Part shown: positions 56,332 to 64,000 of the stretch, one piece after another
How positions within the stretch are numbered: position 1 is the first letter of the stretch
How the letters are laid out: every line of letters starts with the position of its first letter
Assembly (NCBI GenBank): GCA_036493735.1
Contig: DASXPH010000141.1
Location: forward strand, 62,001 to 126,000
Source: AG2 sp036493735
Lineage (GTDB): Bacteria; Gemmatimonadota; Gemmatimonadetes; Gemmatimonadales; Gemmatimonadaceae
Length of the DNA: 64,000 nt
Direction: 5' to 3'
Program-made: the position numbers and the translations under genes
Notes under the pieces: model-generated
Database searches by the model: none
The model's input: only the letters and a program-made list of their open reading frames with translations
Told to the model about the DNA's origin: nothing

Positions 56332-56811
56332 TCACTGGCCGTGCGGATCCGCGCTCTCCTGCGGACACTGATTGGTGCGCACGAGGCGGAATCGCTTCGC
56401 GATCATGGCCGAATCGGCACCCCCTTCATCCAGCCCGCGGAGATACCGGTCCTGCTTGTCCTTGGAGAGCACGCACAGCATCTCGGCGAACATGTCGTTC
56501 TCCAGATCGGAAACGATTGGTCGAATTTTGGCAATCGCTTCCGCTGCTTGCGGACGCCATCGCCGCGCGATCGCATGCAGTCGACGCTGCTCCTCCGGCG
56601 TCAGGTCGAGGCGCTCGAGCGGCGTTGGTATCTGCTCCGCTTCCACGCCGCCAGACGGCCGCACACGAGACTCGCGTCGCTCCGAACCGACCATCACGTC
56701 GGCGCGCCGCAGCGAGAATGCGCGATCAGCGGCGACCCCGACAGCGCCTCCGCAGACGAAGGCGACGAGGAGCAGCGCGACGGCGCGCAAACGATCGGAG
56801 GAGGTAGTCAT
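56332..56811 (-). CDS. Spy/CpxP-like periplasmic protein
   Basis: 159 aa, with an N-terminal membrane anchor or uncleaved signal (AVALLLVAFVCGGAVGVAAD). LDLTPEEQRRLHAIARRW resembles the LTxxQ-type helices of Spy/CpxP/CnrX-like sensors. Two Cys near the C-terminal half. Follows the sigma factor and membrane protein genes, as CnrX-type sensors do. Role as a periplasmic sensor or chaperone is inferred. Confidence 0.6.
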   Translation of the reverse strand: MTTSSDRLRAVALLLVAFVCGGAVGVAADRAFSLRRADVMVGSERRESRVRPSGGVEAEQIPTPLERLDLTPEEQRRLHAIARRWRPQAAEAIAKIRPIVSDLENDMFAEMLCVLSKDKQDRYLRGLDEGGADSAMIAKRFRLVRTNQCPQESADPHGQ

Positions 56812-56821
56812 CGGATGCAGC

Positions 56822-57223
56822 TCATGGTGAACCTGCCGCGGCCAGCGCCACCTCGAGCTCCGTAAGCGACGGTGCCGCGGTGGAGTGCAAGATGTCGGTG
56901 AGCCGGCGAGGAAGTCCCATGGCGTCCGCGGCTGAAACGGTCGATGCGGATGGCGGCGTGGTCGAGCGTACGACAGCGGAGAGCGCGATGGCGACGAGGA
57001 TGCCCGCCGCGAGCACCGTTGGCCGCGCCAACGACATCAGCGCGATCACGATGCCGCTCGCTTCGGCGCGAGCGGCCGCCCTCGAGCGATCGCGCGCATC
57101 CATCGCGTGACCGGCGACGCGAGCCGCGTGTGCCTCGAACGATGCACGGTTGCGAAGTGGGTCGAGAGCAGACAGATCGACCTGGTCGTCAGAGTCGTTA
57201 TGCATCGAGAGGGTTTGCTCCAT
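56822..57223 (-). CDS. Putative anti-sigma membrane protein
   Basis: 133 aa, one transmembrane segment (PTVLAAGILVAIALSAV). The N-terminal cytoplasmic part has no zinc-binding HxxxCxxC, so it is at best a degenerate anti-sigma factor. Overlaps the ECF sigma gene; ATG 57205 would give ATGCATAA overlap, ATG 57223 is longer. The position directly after the sigma gene is the main argument. Confidence 0.55.
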   Translation of the reverse strand: MEQTLSMHNDSDDQVDLSALDPLRNRASFEAHAARVAGHAMDARDRSRAAARAEASGIVIALMSLARPTVLAAGILVAIALSAVVRSTTPPSASTVSAADAMGLPRRLTDILHSTAAPSLTELEVALAAAGSP

Positions 57224-57809
57224 CAGCGTGGGCTAACAAGGCACGCAGGCGCTTGCGCGCCTTGAAAAGATGTTGGCGGCACATCCCGCTGGAGGTACCG
57301 ACAATCAGTGCAATCTCGTCATGCGTCCGGCCATCGACGTCATGCAAGAGTACGACTTCACGTTGGATGACCGGCAGCTCCCCGAGCGCCACCTGCAATC
57401 GGTCGCGCAGCTCGGCCAGCTGTGCGTCGCGCTCCGGACTCTCGTTGCTCGCGATCATGTCGGGGCCGATGATCGTCGTGCGCGGGGCGAGACCACGGGT
57501 GCGAAGATTGTGGGCGAGGTTACGGACGATCGTACACAACCACGCCGCGAACTTCTCCGGATGCCGGCAATGCTCCAGCCGCTCGGCCGCACGCACGAAC
57601 GCATCGTGCACGAGATCCTCGGCGTCGGCGCGATTGCCACTGCGCGCGAGCCCAACCGCGAACGCGGCGCGATAGTGGCGCTGCACGAGCTGCTCGAAAG
57701 CCATGCGATCCCCGGCCTTCGCGGCGCCGATGAGTCGGGCGTCGCTTGGTTCGGGGAGCGAGGCGTCAGGCGCCCGGATTCCGCGGACGAGGGCCATGTC
57801 TGGAGACAT
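57198..57809 (-). CDS. ECF-type RNA polymerase sigma factor
   Basis: 203-aa sigma-70 family ECF factor. Region 2 is MAFEQLVQRHYRAAF to DAEDLVHDAFVRA; region 4 is LGELPVIQREVVLLHDVDG, with the helix-turn-helix THDEIALIVGTSSGMC. ATG 57809 has CGAGGG upstream and is preferred over the TTG 57842 extension. First gene of a four-gene set (sigma, membrane protein, Spy-like, receptor) and probably autoregulates it. Confidence 0.88.
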   Translation of the reverse strand: MSPDMALVRGIRAPDASLPEPSDARLIGAAKAGDRMAFEQLVQRHYRAAFAVGLARSGNRADAEDLVHDAFVRAAERLEHCRHPEKFAAWLCTIVRNLAHNLRTRGLAPRTTIIGPDMIASNESPERDAQLAELRDRLQVALGELPVIQREVVLLHDVDGRTHDEIALIVGTSSGMCRQHLFKARKRLRALLAHADGANPLDA

Positions 57810-57921
57810 GACCCTCGGCGCGTGCAGGATGTTAATGGTCAACGATCTTCGTGTTTCGAAAGAGGCCCTCGAAGTCAGACACGGATCGGGGTAGCGGTGT
57901 TATCGGTTGGAGGGGGGTGAA

Positions 57922-60900
57922 TCATGGCGTGGCCAGCTCTATTCGCGACAGATTCCGCGCCACCAACACCGCGTTCAGTGCCGCGAGGTCGCGCGCTACC
58001 CAGCGGTCGAACTCACGCGAGACGTCGCCGAGCTCCCGCTCGATCGCGGCAGCGCGCTCCACCTGCGTCGCGGACGGCCGGCCCTCATAGCCAACCACAC
58101 TACCATAGAGCCCGAGCAGGTTCTCACGCAGGCGCTCCTCACCGGTGATCATCCCACCCTCCTTCGTCGCGACGATCTTCTTGCGCATCACGTCCACCGT
58201 GTCCGACGCGCCGTGCAGACGTCGCGTGAGGGAGTCCGACGCGGCGAGGCTCGCCGCGCGGCTGTCGAGAGAGCCCCGAACGCCATTCATCTTCTCGATG
58301 ACACTCGTCATGTTGTCGAGTAGATGATACAACCTCACCGACAGGTCGAACTCCGCCTGCCGGTCGGCGAGCGTATGCTTCGTGCGCGCGTCGCGCCTAA
58401 CGATGAGTGGCGTGGTGTACGCCGAGTCGCCCTCGATGAGCCGGATGGTGTAGGTACCGGGCATGAACCGCGGCCCGACGCCGAATCCGGCCGAGGCAGC
58501 CGGGGGAACGCGCGCCGGTGGCATGCGCATCGACCAGGTCGCCCGGCTCAGTCCGCGGCGCTTCGTGGTCGGCAGGGTGGCGAGAAGCTTGCCCGTCGAG
58601 TCGTGCACCTCGAGCTTCATGTCGCCGAAGATGTGGCGCTTCTGCAGGTAGTACGTGATCACCGCGTCGCCCGGCGGATTGTTACCGACGAACTCGGCGT
58701 CGCCATTCGCCCAGCCGCCAAAGGCCCCAATTTGTTGTACTACCGGGCTGGCCTGAAAGAACCCTGCGTGACGTGCCACGCTCTGCGGCGTGAGCGCGCG
58801 CAGCGGCGTGATGTCGTCGACGATCCAGATGCCGCGCCCGTGCGTCGCGATCACGAGATCGTTGTCGCGCGGATGAATGGCGAGATCGCGCACGGCCACC
58901 GCTGGCAGGTCGCCCCCCTTGTAGCGGGACCACGACCGGCCGCCGTCGACGGAAACATACAGGCCAAACTCCGTACCCAGAAAAATGAGTTGAGGGTTGA
59001 CTAAATCTTCCTTGATGACGTGAGCGTAGCCCCGGACGGGAGCGTCGGCGGAGATCAACGACGTCCACGTCTTCCCGTAATCGGTGGACTTGTACGCGTA
59101 CGGCCGCATGTCGCCGAAGGTGTGAAGATCGAACGTCGCGTAGATCGTCCCCGCGTCGAAGTGGCCGGGCTCGACGGTCGTCACCCACGCATTCTTCGGC
59201 AATCCGTAAATGTTGCCGACGACGTTCGTCCAGCTCCTTCCGCCGTCGCGTGTCACCTGAAGGTTGCCGTCGTCGGTCCCGACCCAGACAACCTGCGTAT
59301 TCTTCGGCGACTCGCCGATCGCGAAAATCGTCGTATGCATCTCGGCGGCCGAGTTGTCCACGGTGACGCCACCGGATTCCTCCTGCTTCTGTTTCGATGG
59401 GTCGTTCGTCGTCAGGTCCGGCGAGATGCGTTCCCATGTCTGCCCGAAGTCGCGCGAGCGATGGAGAAACTGCGATCCGATGTAAATCGTTCCGTTGCGC
59501 GTCGGGCTCACGTGAATTGGCGTGTTCCAGTTGAAGCGAAGCTTGCCTTCCTTGTAACGCGGCAGCGGTTGGATGTCGCGCGTCTCGTGCGTCTTGCGGT
59601 TCACGCGGCCGATGTAGCCACCCTGGGACTCGGCATACAAGTAATCCGGATCGGTGGGATCGACGAACATCCAGAAGCCGTCGCCGCCGTACATATTCTC
59701 CCATTGCCTCTTGGCGATGCCGCCCGGATACTGCGACTCCCCGACCCACGAGCTGTTGTCCTGGAGCCCACCGTAGACCTTGTACGGCCGGTCCATGTCG
59801 AGGCTCACGTGGTAGAATTGGGAGATGGGAAGTGTCTCTGCCTTCCACCACTTGTCGCCGCCGTCGTACGAGTACCAGAGGCCTCCGTCATCGCCGGTCA
59901 TCATGTGATCGGCGTTTTCCGGATCGATCCACACGTCGTGATGGTCGCCGTGCGTTCCACCGTTGATGTTGTTGAACGTCGCGCCACCATCGATGCTCAT
60001 GATCAACGATTCGCCCGCTTTGACGATGCGATTCTCACTCTTTGGATCGACGACGAGATTCGCGAAGTAGAACGGACGGACGATCATACCCTGGCTGCGG
60101 TCGCGCATCGTCCAGGTCGCACCGCCGTCGTCGGACCTATAGAGCGCGTTGAGCGGCGGCACCGCTTCGATGAAGGCATAGACGACGTTCGGCTTGGACG
60201 GAGCGACGGCGACGGCCACGCGTCCCCACGGCCCGTTAGGCAGTCCCGGCGCGCTCTTCGCATCGAGCTGCTTCCACGTTGCGCCGGCGTCCGTCGTCTT
60301 GAACAGACCACTCCCGCTCGGCGTGTCCGGACCGTCGCCGCCAGAGCGGAACGTCCAGCCTTTGCGTCGAAAATCCCACATGCCGGCGTAGAGCGTCTTT
60401 GGAGAGGACGGATCCATCGACATCAGTGAGCAGCCCGTGGACGCGTTGCCGCCGGCCAGCACCTTCGACCAACTCTTGCCGCCGTCAATCGTTTTGTACA
60501 CGCCGCGATCGTTGCTGTCGCTCCACAGTTTGCCTGGCACGCACACGTAAACTGTGCTCGCGTCCGTCGGGTCGACGAGAATCTTCGCGATGCGTTCGGA
60601 CTCTTTGAGCCCCATGTTCGTCCAGTTCTCGCCGCCGTCGGTGGATTTGTACACGCCGTCGCCGATCGACGTGCTGTTGCGCATCCAGGGCTCACCTGTG
60701 CCGGCCCAGACGACTTTCGGGTTGGTCGGATCGACCGTGACAGCCCCGACCGATTGCACGGGCTGTTTGTCGAAGACGGGCTTGAAGGTGGTGCCCCCGT
60801 TCATCGACTTCCACAATCCGCCACTCGCCGAGCCAATGTAGATCGTCAGGCGACCGTTCTCCCTGACCGCGGTGACGGCGTCGATGCGGCCACTCATCAC

Positions 60901-61824
60901 GGCCGAGCCGATGTTGCGCGCGCCGAGGCCGGCGATGCTTTCGGAGTCGACGCGGGTTGGATCCGCGGCCGCCCGGCTAACGACTTCCCCAGCTTGGATC
61001 GCCGTTGTGGGCGGCTTGACGGGCGCGGGAGCAGGCCTTGCTTGCTGATGGGCATCAGTCGCATCGCCTGCCGGCGGTCCATACGCGGTTCCGCCAGGCT
61101 TCAGAAAACGTGAATCGTCGATTCCGACGTTGGTCTCGATGCGATCCCAGGCATACTGCGCCTTGTTCGAGCTCGCGCTTCCCTTGGCGCCGACGGCAAC
61201 CGCGAAGGGATAAAGCACGCCGTTCACCGGCTTGTAGTCGCCCAGCTCGACCTCGAACTCGCGTTCGGCTCCCCGAACCGTGCGCTTGACTTCGTACTTG
61301 ATCGGGACGCCGGACTCGGCGTCGAGATAATACGTGCGGATGTCGCCGTTGCTGGCGATGGTGACCTTCACCTTCTGAACATCGGTGCCCTCGAGCAGAT
61401 CACGGCCGAGCAGTTCAACGGTGTTCCCCGCCGCGCGGTAGTTGAGCAGAGGGTCATCGAAGAGGGATTCACTGATGATGTCTTTGGTTTCGTCTTCACT
61501 CAACGACTCCGCGTCCTTCTTACCCTGCCATGGCTCGATCTTCCAGCCCGTCTTGCCATCGTAGGCGTTGACCCCCGTCATGCCGCCGAAAGCAAACTCC
61601 TCACGCACCTTGTTCGGTCGCTTGTTCACATTCGTGAGCTGGGCCTCGAAGCCCCCGCCACCGTAGAACTTTCCCGTGCGACGCAGCGTCTGCACTGCCT
61701 GGAGGCGATCGACGCCGCCGATGCGCTGAGCGTACTTCGCGACGATCTCGTCGACAGACTGCTGCGCGCGCGACGTCGCGGCGCCGAACAGCAACAGGGC
61801 GAAAGTGCGGCAGAGCATCCGCAT
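57922..61824 (-). CDS. LolA-like domain fused to VPS10/BNR propeller protein
   Basis: 1300 aa. Signal peptide to about residue 20 (FALLLFGAATSRAQ). Residues about 23-250 resemble an outer-membrane lipoprotein-sorting or LppX-type domain (VEELLGRD-like strands, SGVPIKYEVKR). From about 300 there is a VPS10-type ten-bladed propeller, with Asp-box repeats such as STDGGENWTNMG, DDGGATWTMRD, STDYGKTWTSL and SVDGGRSWSRY. The C-terminal 250 residues are helical (LYHLLDNMTSVIEKMNG). GGAGG precedes the ATG. Orthologues usually lack the N-domain, so this is a fusion. Exported; perhaps a peptidase-like or binding protein. Confidence 0.85.
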   Translation of the reverse strand: MRMLCRTFALLLFGAATSRAQQSVDEIVAKYAQRIGGVDRLQAVQTLRRTGKFYGGGGFEAQLTNVNKRPNKVREEFAFGGMTGVNAYDGKTGWKIEPWQGKKDAESLSEDETKDIISESLFDDPLLNYRAAGNTVELLGRDLLEGTDVQKVKVTIASNGDIRTYYLDAESGVPIKYEVKRTVRGAEREFEVELGDYKPVNGVLYPFAVAVGAKGSASSNKAQYAWDRIETNVGIDDSRFLKPGGTAYGPPAGDATDAHQQARPAPAPVKPPTTAIQAGEVVSRAAADPTRVDSESIAGLGARNIGSAVMSGRIDAVTAVRENGRLTIYIGSASGGLWKSMNGGTTFKPVFDKQPVQSVGAVTVDPTNPKVVWAGTGEPWMRNSTSIGDGVYKSTDGGENWTNMGLKESERIAKILVDPTDASTVYVCVPGKLWSDSNDRGVYKTIDGGKSWSKVLAGGNASTGCSLMSMDPSSPKTLYAGMWDFRRKGWTFRSGGDGPDTPSGSGLFKTTDAGATWKQLDAKSAPGLPNGPWGRVAVAVAPSKPNVVYAFIEAVPPLNALYRSDDGGATWTMRDRSQGMIVRPFYFANLVVDPKSENRIVKAGESLIMSIDGGATFNNINGGTHGDHHDVWIDPENADHMMTGDDGGLWYSYDGGDKWWKAETLPISQFYHVSLDMDRPYKVYGGLQDNSSWVGESQYPGGIAKRQWENMYGGDGFWMFVDPTDPDYLYAESQGGYIGRVNRKTHETRDIQPLPRYKEGKLRFNWNTPIHVSPTRNGTIYIGSQFLHRSRDFGQTWERISPDLTTNDPSKQKQEESGGVTVDNSAAEMHTTIFAIGESPKNTQVVWVGTDDGNLQVTRDGGRSWTNVVGNIYGLPKNAWVTTVEPGHFDAGTIYATFDLHTFGDMRPYAYKSTDYGKTWTSLISADAPVRGYAHVIKEDLVNPQLIFLGTEFGLYVSVDGGRSWSRYKGGDLPAVAVRDLAIHPRDNDLVIATHGRGIWIVDDITPLRALTPQSVARHAGFFQASPVVQQIGAFGGWANGDAEFVGNNPPGDAVITYYLQKRHIFGDMKLEVHDSTGKLLATLPTTKRRGLSRATWSMRMPPARVPPAASAGFGVGPRFMPGTYTIRLIEGDSAYTTPLIVRRDARTKHTLADRQAEFDLSVRLYHLLDNMTSVIEKMNGVRGSLDSRAASLAASDSLTRRLHGASDTVDVMRKKIVATKEGGMITGEERLRENLLGLYGSVVGYEGRPSATQVERAAAIERELGDVSREFDRWVARDLAALNAVLVARNLSRIELATP

Positions 61825-61839
61825 CGGGAGGCCTCCGTC

Positions 61840-62109
61840 GTGGGCGTGAGTGTGGCTGTCCGGGTGATTTTCCCTCTGGAACGCAGGTGCGTCAATGGTG
61901 CTGTGGCAGGACGGCCAAAGTTCCCGACTATGGATTGGTCGGGTGCGCTAGGCTTGTCAGCGATTTGCAAGCTCCCAAGTACGGGACGTGGTGCCCGCAC
62001 CGTGGCCGCCGGCCTGCTCGAGCCCGAGGCCGACGCCATGCTTGAGACCTGGAGGGTGAGCTACTTCCAGACCCCCGGCCTTCGGTTGCCGCCGGTACTC
62101 AACGCCTAA
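61840..62109 (+). pseudogene. Possible protein-fragment remnant
   Basis: 89-aa open frame on the plus strand. The C-terminal third (EADAMLETWRVSYFQTPG and following) looks like the middle of a conserved protein motif that normally continues. Here it ends at NA then TAA inside CCTAACG, overlapping the TonB gene's 3' end. May be a remnant of a once longer gene. The 274-bp gap otherwise only holds upstream sequence of the 61824 gene. Confidence 0.25.
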
Positions 62110-62860
62110 CGAGTACGAAGCTGAACTGCTGTTGCACGAGCTGGCGCACGCGGATGCCCGCCAGCTCCGCCGGGAGAAATCGTGAGCGGAGCAACGCGTC
62201 CTTGATCGCGCGCAGAAAGCCCGGCTGCGTGTGCTCCGGGAAGGCCAGCGTTTTCGCGTCCACACGGCCCGTGCTGTCCACGACGAACTGCACGACAAAC
62301 GAGCCCTCGACGCCGGCGCGCTGCAGGTCGTCGGGATAGCGCGGATGGGGATTCCCGGACATCGGCCAGACCGTCTTCTCCACCACGTCCTCGGTGTACG
62401 CCCCATTGGGCCCAGGATGAGCCAAGGCGTACATCGACGAGCGGCTCACGAGCGCTGCCGGATCGGCATCGCCAAAGTCCTTCGCGTCGGTAATCCGCGA
62501 CGTCAGGTCGATGTCCATCTGGACGTCCGGCACCTTTGCCGCGGTCGCCAGCGAGTTATCCGACAGGACCTGAAGCTTGGAGAGATCGGGGACAACGAGC
62601 CGCGGCGCTCTGGCCACACGTGCAACCGCGTTCGCGGCCGGCCTCGCCGCGACATGAATTATCGGACGCGTCGTGACAAACATGAGGCGCTCGGCAGGAA
62701 CGACCGCGGCATTCGGGTTCAGCGCCACGGTCGCGCTGGGACCGCTCTCCACGGCCGCGAGCGTTATGAGGCCTGCATGTGCGATAATACTGAACGAGGC
62801 GACGGCGATACGAGCCGAGCCAAAGCGGACGCTTTGCGAGCTTACGAATGTGTTCAACAT
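62099..62860 (-). CDS. TonB-family energy transducer
   Basis: 253 aa. One N-terminal membrane anchor (RIAVASFSIIAHAGLITL), Pro/Ala-rich periplasmic linker and a C-terminal TonB domain: PRYPDDLQRAGVEGSFVVQF, VDSTGRVDAKTL, FLPAELAG. ATG 62860 has GGGAAGGG 5 nt upstream, so the longer frame to 62902 is rejected. Would energise receptors such as those at 25990 and 52635; ExbBD are not in the window. Confidence 0.85.
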   Translation of the reverse strand: MLNTFVSSQSVRFGSARIAVASFSIIAHAGLITLAAVESGPSATVALNPNAAVVPAERLMFVTTRPIIHVAARPAANAVARVARAPRLVVPDLSKLQVLSDNSLATAAKVPDVQMDIDLTSRITDAKDFGDADPAALVSRSSMYALAHPGPNGAYTEDVVEKTVWPMSGNPHPRYPDDLQRAGVEGSFVVQFVVDSTGRVDAKTLAFPEHTQPGFLRAIKDALLRSRFLPAELAGIRVRQLVQQQFSFVLVRR

Positions 62861-62976
62861 CTGACCCTTCCCAACTCGACAGGTGCCGGGATTGCGCCCC
62901 ACGGTCGTTAGGGAGACAAAGATCGGGCCAGCGCGTGGCGGAAGAATCGACAGTCGTGTGGGGCCCCTCGGGCCCG

Positions 62977-64000
62977 CTAACCGCCCATGTGCCGGGACGT
63001 CAGAATCGGCCGGATGCTCTCGAGTGGGGGAGCGAACAGCGACGCCTGATCCGGATCCTCGAAGACCACGGCGTAGTCGTTAGGGGTGAATGCGCGCTGC
63101 AGGCGCGCGGCGAAACTGTCCCGCAACAACCGCTGGTAATAGCCGACATCGTAATCCCGCGGATCACCGATCTCGGTGCCACCCTCCTCATCGATTTCCG
63201 GCGCGACCGCGGCCAGGCCAGTCTTCGTCCGATAGACGCGCACCTTGTCGCCGATGTCCCACCGCTCACGGCCACTGGCGAGCATCGCCTCGTAAGACAG
63301 CTCGCGCCGCGTCTCGCGAGTCGCCATGTACCGCTCGGGCGATTTCGTGAGACGCACCCGAGACGCGACCCTGATCGTTGGCAGCTCGCGGCGGCGCAAC
63401 GCGTCCACGGTCTCGAGGTAGACGGTTCGCACGGCGCGCACGTCGTTGGTCAGCAAATGCTCCAGCGCGCGGCGTAGAAAATCCTCGCCAAAGGGTTCGG
63501 CGCGGCTCGAGCGAAAAGCGACACCCCGCAGCAGCAACGTACCGTCATAACCCAAGAGCGCGTAGTTCTTCGGCTCGTGCGAGAGCATCGCGGCGTAACG
63601 TCCCTCGAACTCGAGCTGCACCAGCGGTGGCAGCAACGAAGCGACCTCCGAGACCACGCGTCGCTCGTCGGCCTCGCGCCACGAGGGCGGCACGGCGAAA
63701 TACACCCCGTCGGTGTCCGCCTCGAGCAACGTCACGCCACGCTCGGCGAGTGCGCGGCACATGAAGTCGAGCGTCTCGCGGCCACGACGCGTCACCTCGT
63801 TTGCCGCGTGAACATCCGCGAACCGGGTCAGTCCGCCGCCAGCCGCGAGATAACCGTAGGCCGAATTCACGACGAGCTTGATCGCCGCCGACATGGCTTC
63901 GTGCGCATAGCGTTCGGCAGAACCCTTCGGCGCCTCACGAGCGGCAGCTTTCGCCGCGAGACGTTGCTCGACTAAGCGGTCAACGAGGGCGAGCAACACA
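62977..64000 (-). CDS. Family B DNA polymerase, N-terminus beyond window
   Basis: C-terminal about 340 aa of a family B polymerase. Motif B is KLVVNSAYGYLAAGG (KxxxNSxYG), motif C is LLEADTDGVYF (DTD), followed by thumb-domain sequence to IRPILTSRHMGG. The gene starts beyond 64000, so the exonuclease domain cannot be seen. Bacterial Pol II-like enzymes act in repair or translesion synthesis. It ends 116 nt upstream of the tonB start. Confidence 0.88.
   Translation of the reverse strand, partial: VLLALVDRLVEQRLAAKAAAREAPKGSAERYAHEAMSAAIKLVVNSAYGYLAAGGGLTRFADVHAANEVTRRGRETLDFMCRALAERGVTLLEADTDGVYFAVPPSWREADERRVVSEVASLLPPLVQLEFEGRYAAMLSHEPKNYALLGYDGTLLLRGVAFRSSRAEPFGEDFLRRALEHLLTNDVRAVRTVYLETVDALRRRELPTIRVASRVRLTKSPERYMATRETRRELSYEAMLASGRERWDIGDKVRVYRTKTGLAAVAPEIDEEGGTEIGDPRDYDVGYYQRLLRDSFAARLQRAFTPNDYAVVFEDPDQASLFAPPLESIRPILTSRHMGG

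Noticed and set aside
59020..60429. 469-aa plus-strand open frame and a 389-aa frame at 58682-59851
   Set aside because: Both lie inside the VPS10-type gene in other frames; composition is Arg/His-rich without family motifs.

Overview
The window is high-GC bacterial chromosome, densely packed on both strands. Gene content points to Gemmatimonadota, or less likely Acidobacteriota (inference; no rRNA or other marker gene is present). The pointers are an ADOP-type MacB-like permease, two TonB-dependent-receptor-like proteins with carboxypeptidase-regulatory N-domains, a VPS10/BNR propeller protein, a GxxExxY gene, and small secreted lipoproteins of the kind common in those phyla. I found no tRNA or rRNA gene, insertion sequence, prophage or CRISPR array.

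Layout. 1-13210 is a cell-surface polysaccharide locus. A minus-strand operon encodes a formyltransferase-like protein, a polysaccharide deacetylase, a heparinase II/III-like lyase, an AsnB-type amidotransferase and a GT4 glycosyltransferase cut by the window edge. Facing it are a second GT4 and deacetylase pair, a methyltransferase-like protein and two membrane O-acyltransferases. 13269-20000 is a seven-gene, tightly coupled minus-strand operon built around a seryl-tRNA-synthetase-like amino acid:[carrier protein] ligase and its carrier protein. Its other members are an acyl-CoA-dehydrogenase-fold flavoprotein, a MetY-like sulfhydrylase, a MetA-like acyltransferase, an ANL adenylating enzyme and a flavin reductase. 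This is the best candidate for an undescribed pathway. 20441-25803 holds a membrane GT2 with a duplicated GT-A half, a DUF1445 hydro-lyase with an MFS carrier, and an NAD-dependent epimerase. 25990-42799 is mixed: a TonB-type receptor, a TPR protein, lipoproteins, an ADOP permease, PepT, a GH130-like protein, DinB, PAP2, a PQQ dehydrogenase with a cytochrome c domain, a methyltransferase and a cupin. 42961-52610 has a large LuxR-type ATPase regulator, a GxxExxY gene between inverted repeats, an ATP-dependent DNA ligase, an SGNH hydrolase and a NagB/Gfo-Idh-MocA sugar cluster. 52635-64000 carries an ECF sigma factor, membrane protein, Spy-like protein and large receptor in a row, a LolA-like/VPS10 fusion, a TonB protein and the C-terminal part of a family B DNA polymerase.

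Across the whole window the heptamer CCTAACG (either strand, extended consensus RCCTAACGA) occurs 50 times by eye, against roughly 8 expected from base composition. It forces otherwise unusual codons (CCT, TTA, AGG) into many unrelated genes. At three of the four convergent gene pairs that overlap by 4 nt it supplies the stop codons of both genes. It looks like a genome-wide DNA signal selected as DNA rather than as protein.
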